DNA from: an uncultured Oscillospiraceae bacterium
Lineage (GTDB): Bacteria > Bacillota > Clostridia > Oscillospirales > Acutalibacteraceae
Length of the DNA: 18,682 nt
Direction of reading: 5' to 3'
Assembly (NCBI GenBank): GCA_959596515.1
Contig: CAUFXR010000046.1
Location: forward strand, 1 to 18,682
The notes under the pieces are model-generated. The model saw only the letters and a list, made by a program, of their open reading frames with translations, did not search any database and was not told the DNA's origin. Below are positions 1-7,535 of this stretch, in pieces (the first letter of the stretch is position 1; the number at the start of each line of letters is the position of its first letter). The position numbers and the translations under genes were made by a program.

Positions 1-237
1 CTAACAAAAAATAAGATTCCACCGCCACAATGGGACGGAGGAATCCGTGGTACCACCCAAATTGCGCGTTTAAACGCGCCACTTAAGCTTTCGATAACGA
101 GAAAGACCCGCCGGCTTTCCTCAAGCCGGAGCTCCAGACTGGCCGAAAGCAAAAAGCAGAGGCGCCTTTCAGCCGTGAGCGCCCTCTCTAGCCCGCTTTT
201 TTCCCGCTTTCTCTTGCCCTTCACAGCCCTTTTCTAT
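1..237 (-). ncRNA. T-box leader RNA (tRNA-sensing riboswitch), downstream gene off the left edge
   Basis: Read on the minus strand, positions 58-45 give the T-box core GGGTGGTACCACGG. Its bulge TGGT would pair with a tRNA 3' end ACCA, so the sensed tRNA should carry discriminator base A. The antiterminator closes by pairing TGGG and ACCACGGA with TCCGT and CCCA (about 59-31), and it competes with a terminator at 45-5. Upstream there is a stem I-like part with an AGAGAG element and a GGCGC/GCGCC distal hairpin (about 190-155), a CCGGCTT/AAGCCGG stem (129-111) and a GCGCG/CGCGC hairpin (about 78-63). The regulated gene, probably an aminoacyl-tRNA synthetase, lies beyond position 1. I could not fix the specifier codon: GCU (Ala) and CUC (Leu) near 137-130 both fit discriminator A, while Ser, Gly and Glu do not. 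Confidence 0.93.
5..45 (-). terminator. T-box leader terminator (off-state hairpin)
   Basis: On the minus strand GATTCC (45-40) pairs with GGAATC (20-15), with CCG/CGG inside, followed by the T-rich run TTATTTTTTG (14-5). The 5' arm overlaps the T-box antiterminator, as expected for mutually exclusive structures. Confidence 0.9.
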
Positions 238-243
238 ACGAAT

Positions 244-272
244 ATTATAGTGCCATCAGAGGAAAAAGTCAA
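244..272 (-). promoter_or_regulatory. Promoter of the T-box leader
   Basis: Minus-strand sigma-A type promoter: TTGACT (272-267), 17-bp spacer, TATAAT (249-244). Transcription should begin near 237. The -35 hexamer contains the TGA stop codon of the upstream penicillin-binding protein gene (271-269). Confidence 0.85.
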
Positions 273-1753
273 TCGTTAATCGGCAGGTTGTCCGCGATTT
301 CTCGGAAAACCGGACCGCAGGAAGTTCCTCCTCCCACACCGTCCTCCGCGAATACCGTGATCACGTATTTAGGATCGGTAGCCGGATAAAAGCCGGAGAT
401 CCAGGACTGAACCACCTGCTGCCCCTCTATGATTTGTCCTGTCTCGGCTGTAGAAGTTTTTGCCCCTGCTCCATTTGCCGAGGGCTTACCCTTGGTACTG
501 GTGCCGTATTCAATCGAAGCACGCATGGCTTTCTGCAAAAAATCAGCGGTTTGGCTGGAAATCACCCGCTCCGACTGTTTGGGCCGCTCCCGCTCGATCA
601 GAATGAGATTTTCATCTACCAGTCCTTCTACCAAAGACGGTTCAGTATATAACCCGCCGCTGGCAATAGTATTGACCATCGCGGTAATTTGCAGAGGCGT
701 AGCAAGCAAATCACCCTGTCCAAAAGAAAAATTCGCCTTGGCTTTGGAATTTGAGAGGTCTTTTTCACTGGGCAAATTTCCCGCGCTGGAGAACATGCCG
801 GGTGCTAGCTCAATGGAAGAGCCAAACCCAAGTTTTTCCGCCATGGACAGCAGTTCATCCGGCTGCATTTGTTCTGTCAGCTTGATAAAATAGCCATTGC
901 ATGAATAAGCGATGGCCTTTTCTAAATCCACTTTACCGTGTCCCACGCCGTTAAAACATTTAAAGTCCATACCATCCACGGAAATCGATCCAGGGCAGTC
1001 ATATACCAGACTGGTGGAAACACCTTTTTCCAAGGCTGCAGCCGCCACCACGAGCTTAAATACCGATCCCACCGGATAGCTGGAGAATGCCCGGTTCAGT
1101 AGAGGCGCCCCCTTTTCGTCCAAGGTATCCGCCACATCATAGGGAGAATACGTGGGCAGCGATACACTGGCACGTATTTCACAGCTTGGGACCTCTGTTA
1201 CCAGTACCGCTCCCTTAGTGAGATATTTTTCCGCGGCCTCTTGGGCTATCTCCTGGATCTCTTTATCCAGGGTTAGGACTACGCCTTTGTTTTGAAGTTG
1301 GGAGGTATCGTCGATGGTTCTTTCTGTACCGGTGATGGCCTGGTTTAAGGCATCCACCTGATAAACGGCGGATAGCTGGCCGCCGTCTGCCAAATAGTCA
1401 TTATAAGCTTTCTCAATGCCGTCTACCCCATTTCCGTCGCCGTCTAAGTATCCGATGACATGAACCGCGTCCTGATTCTCCTGATATCTTTCGTTTACCC
1501 AGAAAATGTCCTCAGAATCTAAGGGAGAAGATAACTTAGTCAGCTCGCCTAAGCCTGTCAGAGCTTGTAAATTGGTATCGTACACCGTTCCACGAAAGGA
1601 AGCGATGGTACAGCGGTAGGTTCCCTGCTGAGCCGCCGCCGTCAGGATTCCTTCATCACCGATAATCCGATACACGCTGCCCATAATTCCAATTATCCCT
1701 GCCATCAAAATACAAAACAAGCCGATTGTTCTGCGTTCGAACCGTTTTCTCAT
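269..1753 (-). CDS. Class B penicillin-binding protein (peptidoglycan DD-transpeptidase)
   Basis: Cross-links peptidoglycan stem peptides outside the membrane. The protein has 494 residues from the ATG at 1753, chosen because GGGAGG lies 7-8 bases upstream; an in-frame ATG at 1768 overlaps that ribosome binding site. A single membrane anchor covers about residues 9-31, followed by a short non-catalytic region and a transpeptidase domain from about 155. Motifs are S230-V-F-K233 (SxxK, acylated serine), S284-C-N286 (SxN) and K432-T-S434 where most PBPs have KTG. It is shorter than typical PBP2/PBP3 (about 600-700 residues) and resembles the compact clostridial class B PBPs. No SEDS glycosyltransferase partner is in the window. 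Its stop codon lies inside the -35 box of the T-box promoter. The family is certain; the exact cellular role (elongation, division or sporulation) is not. Confidence 0.93.
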   Translation of the reverse strand: MRKRFERRTIGLFCILMAGIIGIMGSVYRIIGDEGILTAAAQQGTYRCTIASFRGTVYDTNLQALTGLGELTKLSSPLDSEDIFWVNERYQENQDAVHVIGYLDGDGNGVDGIEKAYNDYLADGGQLSAVYQVDALNQAITGTERTIDDTSQLQNKGVVLTLDKEIQEIAQEAAEKYLTKGAVLVTEVPSCEIRASVSLPTYSPYDVADTLDEKGAPLLNRAFSSYPVGSVFKLVVAAAALEKGVSTSLVYDCPGSISVDGMDFKCFNGVGHGKVDLEKAIAYSCNGYFIKLTEQMQPDELLSMAEKLGFGSSIELAPGMFSSAGNLPSEKDLSNSKAKANFSFGQGDLLATPLQITAMVNTIASGGLYTEPSLVEGLVDENLILIERERPKQSERVISSQTADFLQKAMRASIEYGTSTKGKPSANGAGAKTSTAETGQIIEGQQVVQSWISGFYPATDPKYVITVFAEDGVGGGTSCGPVFREIADNLPIND

Positions 1754-1796
1754 CGTCAAGCCTCCCATCTGGGGTTATTCTTGGCTGAAAAGACAA

Positions 1797-1862
1797 AAAA
1801 AATACAAGAGAGTCTACAGGTACCTTCCTTCCGGAGTGTGCCCGTAGACTCTCTTGTATTTT
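1797..1862. terminator. Long perfect hairpin, operon terminator between U32 gene and PBP gene
   Basis: Positions 1799-1817 and 1844-1862 form a perfect 19-bp stem, extended after one mismatch by GGTAC/GTGCC (1819-1823 with 1838-1842). On the minus strand it ends in TATTTTTTTTG, a good intrinsic terminator for the operon ending at 2072. The plus strand also has a T-run, but no plus-strand gene is nearby. It lies only about 45 bases before the PBP start. The rest of 1769-2071 holds a small hairpin ATCTTTTC/GAAAAGAT (about 2018-2039) and no gene I can support. Confidence 0.88.
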
Positions 1863-2071
1863 CCACATTTTTACATAGAGAAAAATAATAGAAATGACAG
1901 CTAAAATAAAATGATAGCCGTGCCAATTTCTTGCGAATTTCCTCAGCATCTACGTTACATAGTCATCGTTTTTCCGCAGATACGAAAAAGCAAAACCGCA
2001 GGAGAAAGCAAAGTCGAATCTTTTCTGGACCGAAAAGATAAACTTTTCTCGAAAACGAATTCTTTGTAAAC

Positions 2072-3295
2072 TCACCGTTTGCGGCGCAGCAGCGCGCCTG
2101 TCGCCATCGGCTGTTTTACCGGGATATATAAGGTCTCCATCGGATGAGGGGCGCTTTCTGTTGGTTCGCCGTCATGATTGAAAAGCTCCTCCACCACAAT
2201 TTCATAAGGCTCTCTGCCCGGTTCCAAAACATTGAGAGTTTCCCCTTTGAAAAAGCGGTTCCTTTGGGAACACACAGCGGTTTGATTTTGAAAGCCGTCA
2301 CATACAGCCGCTACCTCCCAGCCCCGGACATAGCCGCCGTTATCATACACCTGACCCGGCTCGTTTCCGAAGAAAAAGCCGGTGCAGTATTCCCGGTGGC
2401 TTACCTTCTCCATTTCCTCTAAAATCCACTGAGGCAGAACAAAATGTTCCGGGTCGTTCTCGTATAAGTCCAGCGCTTGACGGTAAGCATTGGTAACCAC
2501 CGCCACATAATAGGAAGACTTTGCCCGACCTTCGATTTTAAGGCTGGTAACTCCCGCCCGAGCCAACTCAGGGATATGCTCGATCATACACAAATCCCGT
2601 GAATTAAAGAAGTAAGCCCCAGAATCGTCCTCCAGCACAGGAAAATACTCTCCCGGACGGCTTTCCTCCATTAAATGGTACTTCCAGCGGCAAGGTTGGG
2701 CACAGTCGCCACGGTTGGCGTCCCGCCCGGTCAAATAATTGGACAATAGGCATCTGCCGGAAAAGCTGACACACATGGAACCGTGGACAAAAGCCTCCAG
2801 TTCCAGCTTAGGGTCGGTTTTCGCACGGATTTCAGCGATTTCCTCCAGCGACAGCTCCCTCGCCAGCACTACCCGGGAAGCACCCAGGTCATAAAAAGCC
2901 CTGGCGGATTGGTAATTAACGATCCCCGCCTGGGTGGAAATATGAACTTCCGTGTGGGGTGCGTATTGTTTGGCCAAGGCCAGCACTCCAAAATCGGTGA
3001 CGATCAGACCGTCCGCGCCGGCGTCTTCCACCGACTCTAAAAAGCCGGGCAGCCTTTCGATTTCCTCATTTCTTGGCAGGGTGTTGCAGGTAACATAAAC
3101 CTTGACATCTTTTGCATGGGCAAAAAGGCAAGCCTTTTTGAGCTCCTCATTGGAGAAGTTCGCTGGGCCTGCCCGCATACCAAATTCTCGTCCGGCCAGG
3201 TACACGGCACCGGCGCCGAACCGGAGGGCTGAATCCAGCCGCTCCGGATCCCCGGCCGGGGATAATAATTCTAATCTTTGTTCGCTTCGTTTCAT
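2072..3295 (-). CDS. U32 family protein, probable tRNA uridine hydroxylation factor (TrhP-like)
   Basis: A 407-residue member of the U32 'peptidase' family. The U32 signature spans residues 167-185 (E-A-F-V-H-G-S-M-C, then G-R-C-L-L-S). Cysteines C175, C182, C198 and C202 match the four-cysteine pattern of TrhP/RlhA-type proteins, where they are thought to hold an iron-sulfur cluster. The N-terminal half (LSPAGDPERL to HISTQAGIVN) fits a TIM-barrel. The best-studied relatives work in prephenate-dependent 5-hydroxyuridine formation at tRNA wobble positions or in rRNA hydroxylation, so the old peptidase label may mislead. The start ATG lies 6 bases after the mltG stop, with GGAAGG about 9 bases upstream. 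mltG next to U32 genes is also the arrangement in Bacillus. It is the last gene of the operon. The exact substrate is inferred. Confidence 0.93.
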   Translation of the reverse strand: MKRSEQRLELLSPAGDPERLDSALRFGAGAVYLAGREFGMRAGPANFSNEELKKACLFAHAKDVKVYVTCNTLPRNEEIERLPGFLESVEDAGADGLIVTDFGVLALAKQYAPHTEVHISTQAGIVNYQSARAFYDLGASRVVLARELSLEEIAEIRAKTDPKLELEAFVHGSMCVSFSGRCLLSNYLTGRDANRGDCAQPCRWKYHLMEESRPGEYFPVLEDDSGAYFFNSRDLCMIEHIPELARAGVTSLKIEGRAKSSYYVAVVTNAYRQALDLYENDPEHFVLPQWILEEMEKVSHREYCTGFFFGNEPGQVYDNGGYVRGWEVAAVCDGFQNQTAVCSQRNRFFKGETLNVLEPGREPYEIVVEELFNHDGEPTESAPHPMETLYIPVKQPMATGALLRRKR

Positions 3296-3301
3296 CCGCT
3301 A

Positions 3302-4756
3302 TTAACCTTCCGCGTTGGGGTCGATCAGGCCCGCTTCTACCTGCTTCCAATAGTGCTCTTCCGCGGTGTAGGAATAATAAGGCGTGCCGTCAGCGGAATG
3401 GCAGAAATACAGGTAGTCGTAGGTGGTATCCGGATTCAGCACCGCGTTGATGGCCATCATACCGGGATTATCGATCGCTCCCGGCGGAAGGCCTACAATC
3501 TCGTAAGTGTTGTAACGGCTCGAAAATCCTTCCGGCGCTTCTTCCTTGCTGGAATAAGGATAATACACTGTGGGGTCGGAACCAAGCTGACTGACCCCCT
3601 CATTCATATTGGGATCCAGACGATTGCGGAAAATATGAGCGATGACCCGCATATCCTCCTCATTAGCGCCCTCAGCCTGTACCATAGACGCCAGGGTAAT
3701 CAACTGATCCACGGTAAACCCATTTTGCTGGGCCAGATCCGCCACACTGATCTCGGTGCCATCCTCCTGCTCAATGGTGGGATCCATTATCTTCAATTCG
3801 AAATTGTACAGACATTTTCTAATTACCGTCTCCGGATCACTGTCCTGATAAAAATCATAGGTATCCGGGAACAGATAACCCTCTAAACGGTAGTATCTCT
3901 CATCGCTGTTGGTGATCTGAGAAAGGAAAGTATAATCCTCGTCGAACTCGGTAGAATTACACTTTTCCAGGAATTCCTCCTTGCCGCAGACACCATTTTC
4001 TTCCAAAGTGTCGCCGAAATCCTCCAGGTTCATGCCCTCCAGGAAGGTAACCGTGACCACGTCGGCGCGGTTGGATTGGGTCTGCAAATAGGTGACGATG
4101 GCCTCATAATCCAGATTGGTCTGCATATCGGTATAATCGCCCTTGGTAAAAGTAGTATCAGGTTTGGTGATCTTCATATACAGCTTGAAAAACTGGGCGG
4201 AATTGATCACACCCGCTTCCTCCAAAATGTCCGCCACCGTATCGATATCCGCGTCGGCAGGAATGCTGACCTCTACGGTACCTTCCGTTCGATTAACCGC
4301 CAAAAGGTCGTTGGCTCCAATCATTATGTATTGGGCCAGAACTACAGACACCAATACGATCATCACCAGCCAAACCATTTTGAAAAGGCAGCCATTTTTC
4401 TTGGACTTTTTCTTTCGCCGTTTCTTTTCCGCCTTCACTTGGGCTTTCTCCCTACTGATTTCCTCCTGGGTTCTGGCTCGGACATTTTGTTCCCGTGCCT
4501 CAGCCACCGGATTTTTTCTCTGTTCGTATGCGTCTCTTTCGCTGAAACTGTTCAGCACATCTCCATCTTCCAAGGAATCGACGGAATTACTGTAGGAAGA
4601 CGCATCGGTATAATCATCCGGCGCAGGATTTTCTCCTATCCCGTCATAGCCGCCGAAAGTACCCTTTCCAGGGGAAAAATTATTATCCTCATTTCCTAAA
4701 CCCAGTAGATCATTTAAGTCTGGATCGTTAGGATAAGGTCTCTTATCGTCGTTCAT
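3302..4756 (-). CDS. mltG: Endolytic murein transglycosylase MltG (YceG-like)
   Basis: Cuts nascent glycan strands near the membrane and is thought to set glycan length. The start is the ATG at 4756, with GGAGGT only 4-5 bases upstream, giving 484 residues; a GTG at 4786 is in frame but lacks a good site. The cytoplasmic N-terminus is unusually long: an acidic low-complexity part (residues 1-75) and a highly basic stretch (about 100-121) precede one membrane helix at about 125-147. The YceG domain follows, with EGYLFPDTYDF (292-302), LASMVQAEGA (355-364, where E362 probably matches the catalytic glutamate), SDPTVYYP (393-400) and YEIVGLPPGAIDNPG (418-432). The gene overlaps the end of the cyclo-ligase gene by 14 bases, so the two are probably translated in tandem. 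Confidence 0.95.
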   Translation of the reverse strand: MNDDKRPYPNDPDLNDLLGLGNEDNNFSPGKGTFGGYDGIGENPAPDDYTDASSYSNSVDSLEDGDVLNSFSERDAYEQRKNPVAEAREQNVRARTQEEISREKAQVKAEKKRRKKKSKKNGCLFKMVWLVMIVLVSVVLAQYIMIGANDLLAVNRTEGTVEVSIPADADIDTVADILEEAGVINSAQFFKLYMKITKPDTTFTKGDYTDMQTNLDYEAIVTYLQTQSNRADVVTVTFLEGMNLEDFGDTLEENGVCGKEEFLEKCNSTEFDEDYTFLSQITNSDERYYRLEGYLFPDTYDFYQDSDPETVIRKCLYNFELKIMDPTIEQEDGTEISVADLAQQNGFTVDQLITLASMVQAEGANEEDMRVIAHIFRNRLDPNMNEGVSQLGSDPTVYYPYSSKEEAPEGFSSRYNTYEIVGLPPGAIDNPGMMAINAVLNPDTTYDYLYFCHSADGTPYYSYTAEEHYWKQVEAGLIDPNAEG

Positions 4757-5366
4757 GACTACCTCCGTTTTCCGCGCCCCTTGCACAGGTTCTGCGGATA
4801 TATTTCTCTGTAATCAGCAATTGGATCTGCCTGTCATACCGTCCGTGGGGAAGTTTCCACTGGGTACAGGCTGTATAGCAAATTCCCACTGTTACCCCGT
4901 GAAACGCGGATAAAAAGCGATCATAATACCCTTTCCCATAACCCAAACGATAGCCTTCCGCATCAAAGCACAGCCCCGGGACGATACACAACCCCTGACT
5001 GTAATCTGTGACCAGTCGACATCTCTCCGGCACCGGCTCCAGCACGCCGAAAGCGCCTGGGGCTATATCATCCATAGACGTGATATAGTAAAACTCCATT
5101 TGGGTGGTCTCCGGAACACATCTGGGAACCGCTATTTTTTTTCGGTTAGCCCAGGCCGCCCTCACCAGGCCAAAAGTATCCACCTCAATAGGTTTGGACA
5201 AATAGGTGAAAATCACATCGTTTTCCCCATACTGGCGCAGTGTCAGCAGTCTGGTCTGAATTTCGGCGTCCATTGCCCGCTGCTTTTCCGGATCCAAATT
5301 TTTTCGAATTCGTTTATATTTTTGCCGAAGCTCTGTTTTCAGCAAACGGATATCCTTTACCGGCAT
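4743..5366 (-). CDS. 5-formyltetrahydrofolate cyclo-ligase (5,10-methenyl-THF synthetase)
   Basis: ATP-dependent cytosolic enzyme turning 5-formyl-THF into 5,10-methenyl-THF, which returns a storage folate to the one-carbon pool. It has 207 residues. The N-terminal KTELRQKYKRIRKNL (10-24) and the signature GYRLGYGKGYYDRF (138-151) are typical, the latter including the nucleotide-binding glycine/lysine motif. The start overlaps the end of the DJ-1 family gene by 10 bases, and the last 14 bases overlap mltG, so its short basic tail after residue 192 is partly encoded by the mltG ribosome binding site. Placement after thyX and tmk fits folate and dTMP supply. The enzyme is known as YgfA/Fau or MTHFS in other species. 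Confidence 0.95.
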   Translation of the reverse strand: MPVKDIRLLKTELRQKYKRIRKNLDPEKQRAMDAEIQTRLLTLRQYGENDVIFTYLSKPIEVDTFGLVRAAWANRKKIAVPRCVPETTQMEFYYITSMDDIAPGAFGVLEPVPERCRLVTDYSQGLCIVPGLCFDAEGYRLGYGKGYYDRFLSAFHGVTVGICYTACTQWKLPHGRYDRQIQLLITEKYIRRTCARGAENGGSHERR

Positions 5367-5896
5367 TGCATCGCCATCCTAATTTTGCTGGATTCTACCT
5401 GGCCGCAAAGTCTGGCGACAATCTCCAGGGCGAAATCAACCGCCACACCAGGGCCTCTTCCGGTAATCATTTTACCGTCGGTCACCACACTCTGGTCGGT
5501 ATCCACCGCCCCTGTCAGCTCGTTTTCAAAACCCGGAAAACAGGTAACCTCTTTGCCCGCGACCAAGCCCATATGGCCTAAAATAGAGGGCGCCGCGCAA
5601 ATCGCGCAGACGTATAAATCATTTTCATAGCAGTAGCGGATACAGGTCCTCACAATCGGCGATTTTTCCAGATTTAAAGTTCCAGGCATCCCGCCGGGAA
5701 GTACTACGGCTTCCAGATCGTCGGTGGAAATCTCCTTTTCCTCCAAATCCGCCTTGACGCAGATCCCGTGAGCCCCGGTAATTTCCTTTCCACCCACGCC
5801 GACGGTTTTCACAGGCAGCTCGGCCCTTCTTAACACATCCACTACGGCCAAAGCCTCGATTTCCTCAAAGCCCTGTGCCAAAAATACTGCGATCAT
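5357..5896 (-). CDS. DJ-1/PfpI family protein (DJ-1-like cysteine protein)
   Basis: A 179-residue single-domain protein of the DJ-1/PfpI superfamily. The start is the ATG at 5896, 8 bases after AAGGAGG; the frame is open further upstream but has no comparable site there. The likely nucleophile is C100 in the elbow CAICAAPSIL (97-106), with E14 in GFEEIEAL as the partner that stabilises the reactive thiolate in DJ-1 and VLPGG at 66-70. This pattern matches the YajL/DJ-1 branch rather than the hexameric PfpI proteases. Relatives have been linked to oxidative stress, glyoxalase activity and disputed deglycase activity, so the reaction here is unknown. A gap of 109 bases separates it from tmk, the only sizeable gap in the operon, and I found no good promoter in it. 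Confidence 0.92.
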   Translation of the reverse strand: MIAVFLAQGFEEIEALAVVDVLRRAELPVKTVGVGGKEITGAHGICVKADLEEKEISTDDLEAVVLPGGMPGTLNLEKSPIVRTCIRYCYENDLYVCAICAAPSILGHMGLVAGKEVTCFPGFENELTGAVDTDQSVVTDGKMITGRGPGVAVDFALEIVARLCGQVESSKIRMAMQCR

Positions 5897-6005
5897 AGCA
5901 GCTTCCTCCTTATCGCTTTCAACCTTTTGTCTCTTCAAAAAATATTTGTTATATGTCTTTTGACATTTCTGATCATCTTCGAAAATTTCGGCCGTCACCG
6001 CGCCC

Positions 6006-6674
6006 TCAAAGTGCTCGGGAAACAATCTCCCGAATGTCCTTTTGAATAGCCTCGATCCGCCGTGGATCCTTTCCTTGGGAACAAGGCACCGTATGCCAGC
6101 CCATTTCTTCCGCCGCGTAAAGAGCGGTCTGGCGGCAACGGGCTAAAAATTCCACGTTGCTTTCATGCAGATCTTTTTTTCTTTCATCGCCAGCGTATCG
6201 GGCACTCAGCAGTTTTTGGGAAATTTCTGTAGGCATATCCAAAAACAGTACCAAATCCGGTCGGGGAAGCCGTAATTTTCCATATTCATAGTCTTGTAAC
6301 CAGGAGAGATATTTATTCCAATCCTCCTGAGGGGTTTTTTCCATCTGATACACCGCATTGGATGTAGTATAACGGTCCGCCACAATAACAGCGCCGGAGA
6401 GATAGTCCTCCCGCCAGAACCGCAGAAAACTGGCATAACGATCCACCGCATAAAAAGACGAGGCAGCGTAAGCATTTACGTCATCGGGATTCGGGCCAAA
6501 TTCCTTGTTCAGATACATTTTCACCAAAGCGGAGGAAGGCTCCTGATAATCCGGGAACTCGATATGCCTAACCTTGTGACCAAGGCTTTCCAGATATTCA
6601 CACAGCAGACTGGTCTGAGTGGCTTTTCCCGAGCCATCCAGTCCCTCCATAACAATCAACTTACCCTTCGCCAT
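6006..6674 (-). CDS. tmk: Thymidylate kinase (dTMP kinase)
   Basis: Phosphorylates dTMP to dTDP with ATP, the step directly after thymidylate synthase. It has 222 residues. The P-loop is GLDGSGKATQ (11-20), the DRY motif is D100-R101-Y102 in ADRYTTSNAVYQ, and the lid region around LSARYAGDERKKDLHE carries basic residues. EFPDYQEPSS near residue 39 is the usual dTMP-site segment. Its ATG lies inside the end of thyX (14-base overlap), with GGGAG about 10 bases upstream, so translation is probably coupled. Direct linkage to thyX supports a dTTP-supply role. Confidence 0.97.
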   Translation of the reverse strand: MAKGKLIVMEGLDGSGKATQTSLLCEYLESLGHKVRHIEFPDYQEPSSALVKMYLNKEFGPNPDDVNAYAASSFYAVDRYASFLRFWREDYLSGAVIVADRYTTSNAVYQMEKTPQEDWNKYLSWLQDYEYGKLRLPRPDLVLFLDMPTEISQKLLSARYAGDERKKDLHESNVEFLARCRQTALYAAEEMGWHTVPCSQGKDPRRIEAIQKDIREIVSRAL

Positions 6675-7446
6675 GACACCGCTCCCTCATCGCCGCGAAT
6701 TGTTCCCGGACTTCCTGCATTTTCCCGCAGGACATTTTCCCCTCAGAGCACGCTCCCCGCACACAGGACGGTCCCGCGTTCTGGAACAACTTAGGCGCTA
6801 CAGCGTAAACCAACTGATACATCTGGTTCGCAACATCCCGGATTTCCCACTGGGCCCGGTTGCAGCATCGCAAAGTGAAAAAGTTCATCAGACTTCTGGC
6901 ATTCATAGTACAGATCATTTTCGTGTTACAGGCATTGGGCAGGACAAAGCGGGCATCTTCGATAGCCTTTTTTTCCGCCATACGGTTCGCCTCTTTTTCC
7001 GGCTTGCCTTCCGCCAAAAAAGTTCTCTTATGCTTTTCCATCAGAATCGCCGTCAGACTATCATAGTGAGCCTGATCTTCTTCCATCGCCCGGATATATT
7101 CTTCCTTCGCCTCTGGGATTTTTTCGATCTCCGGAGGCAGGACATATTCAAACATATTTTCCTTGACGTAGCGCTGGCTTTGCACGCTGAAGGAAGCTAT
7201 ACGGTGACGGGTCACCTGAGCCAAAAAGGATCGGGACACGCCCTCGATGCCAAAAGTAAAGCTGGCGTGCTCAATAGGGCTTTCGTGACCAATTTCCGAC
7301 AGCATTTCCACAAAGGAGGCGGTTTTTTCCGGCGTAAGTCCTTCGTAGATCTTATCGATTTCCGCCGCGGAATAGCACAGCTTGGCCGCCGCCGCGATGG
7401 TTTGCTCCGGCATGGGCGTATGAGTCAACAGCGTAACCTTTGCCAA
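6661..7446 (-). CDS. thyX: Flavin-dependent thymidylate synthase ThyX
   Basis: Makes dTMP from dUMP using 5,10-methylene-THF, FAD and NADPH, releasing THF rather than DHF. The start is a TTG at 7446, placed 7 bases after GGGAGG; the open frame extends upstream to 7650 but that part crosses the promoter and overlaps the HAD gene. This gives 261 residues. The ThyX motif RHRIASFSVQSQR is at 80-92, and HESPIEHASFTF (54-65) and the C-terminal CNRAQWEIR segment are also diagnostic. The C-terminus is cysteine-rich (GPSCVRGACSEGKMSCGK), as in many clostridial ThyX proteins. It is the first gene of the operon, under the promoter at 7480-7508. Confidence 0.98.
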   Translation of the reverse strand: MAKVTLLTHTPMPEQTIAAAAKLCYSAAEIDKIYEGLTPEKTASFVEMLSEIGHESPIEHASFTFGIEGVSRSFLAQVTRHRIASFSVQSQRYVKENMFEYVLPPEIEKIPEAKEEYIRAMEEDQAHYDSLTAILMEKHKRTFLAEGKPEKEANRMAEKKAIEDARFVLPNACNTKMICTMNARSLMNFFTLRCCNRAQWEIRDVANQMYQLVYAVAPKLFQNAGPSCVRGACSEGKMSCGKMQEVREQFAAMRERCHGEG

Positions 7447-7479
7447 AAAAATCCCTCCCAAAATAGCATTAACAGAGCT

Positions 7480-7508
7480 ATTATAGCAAATTTTTCGCCC
7501 AGATTCAA
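7480..7508 (-). promoter_or_regulatory. Promoter of the thyX operon
   Basis: Minus strand: TTGAAT (7508-7503), 17-bp spacer, TATAAT (7485-7480), 33 bases before the thyX start. No hairpin terminator is seen between the HAD gene stop (7536) and this promoter, so some read-through from the HAD gene is possible. Confidence 0.83.
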
Positions 7509-7535
7509 CCAAAAGGGTGTCTCCAGGCTTCAATT

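Noticed and set aside
1656..1949. Minus-strand frame with a hydrophobic start (MLRKFARNWHGYHF)
   Set aside because: It runs through the terminator hairpin and into the PBP gene in another frame, and has no ribosome binding site.
5897..6025. N-terminal extension of the DJ-1 family protein by 43 residues
   Set aside because: The extension overlaps the end of tmk and is not DJ-1-like; AAGGAGG points to the ATG at 5896.
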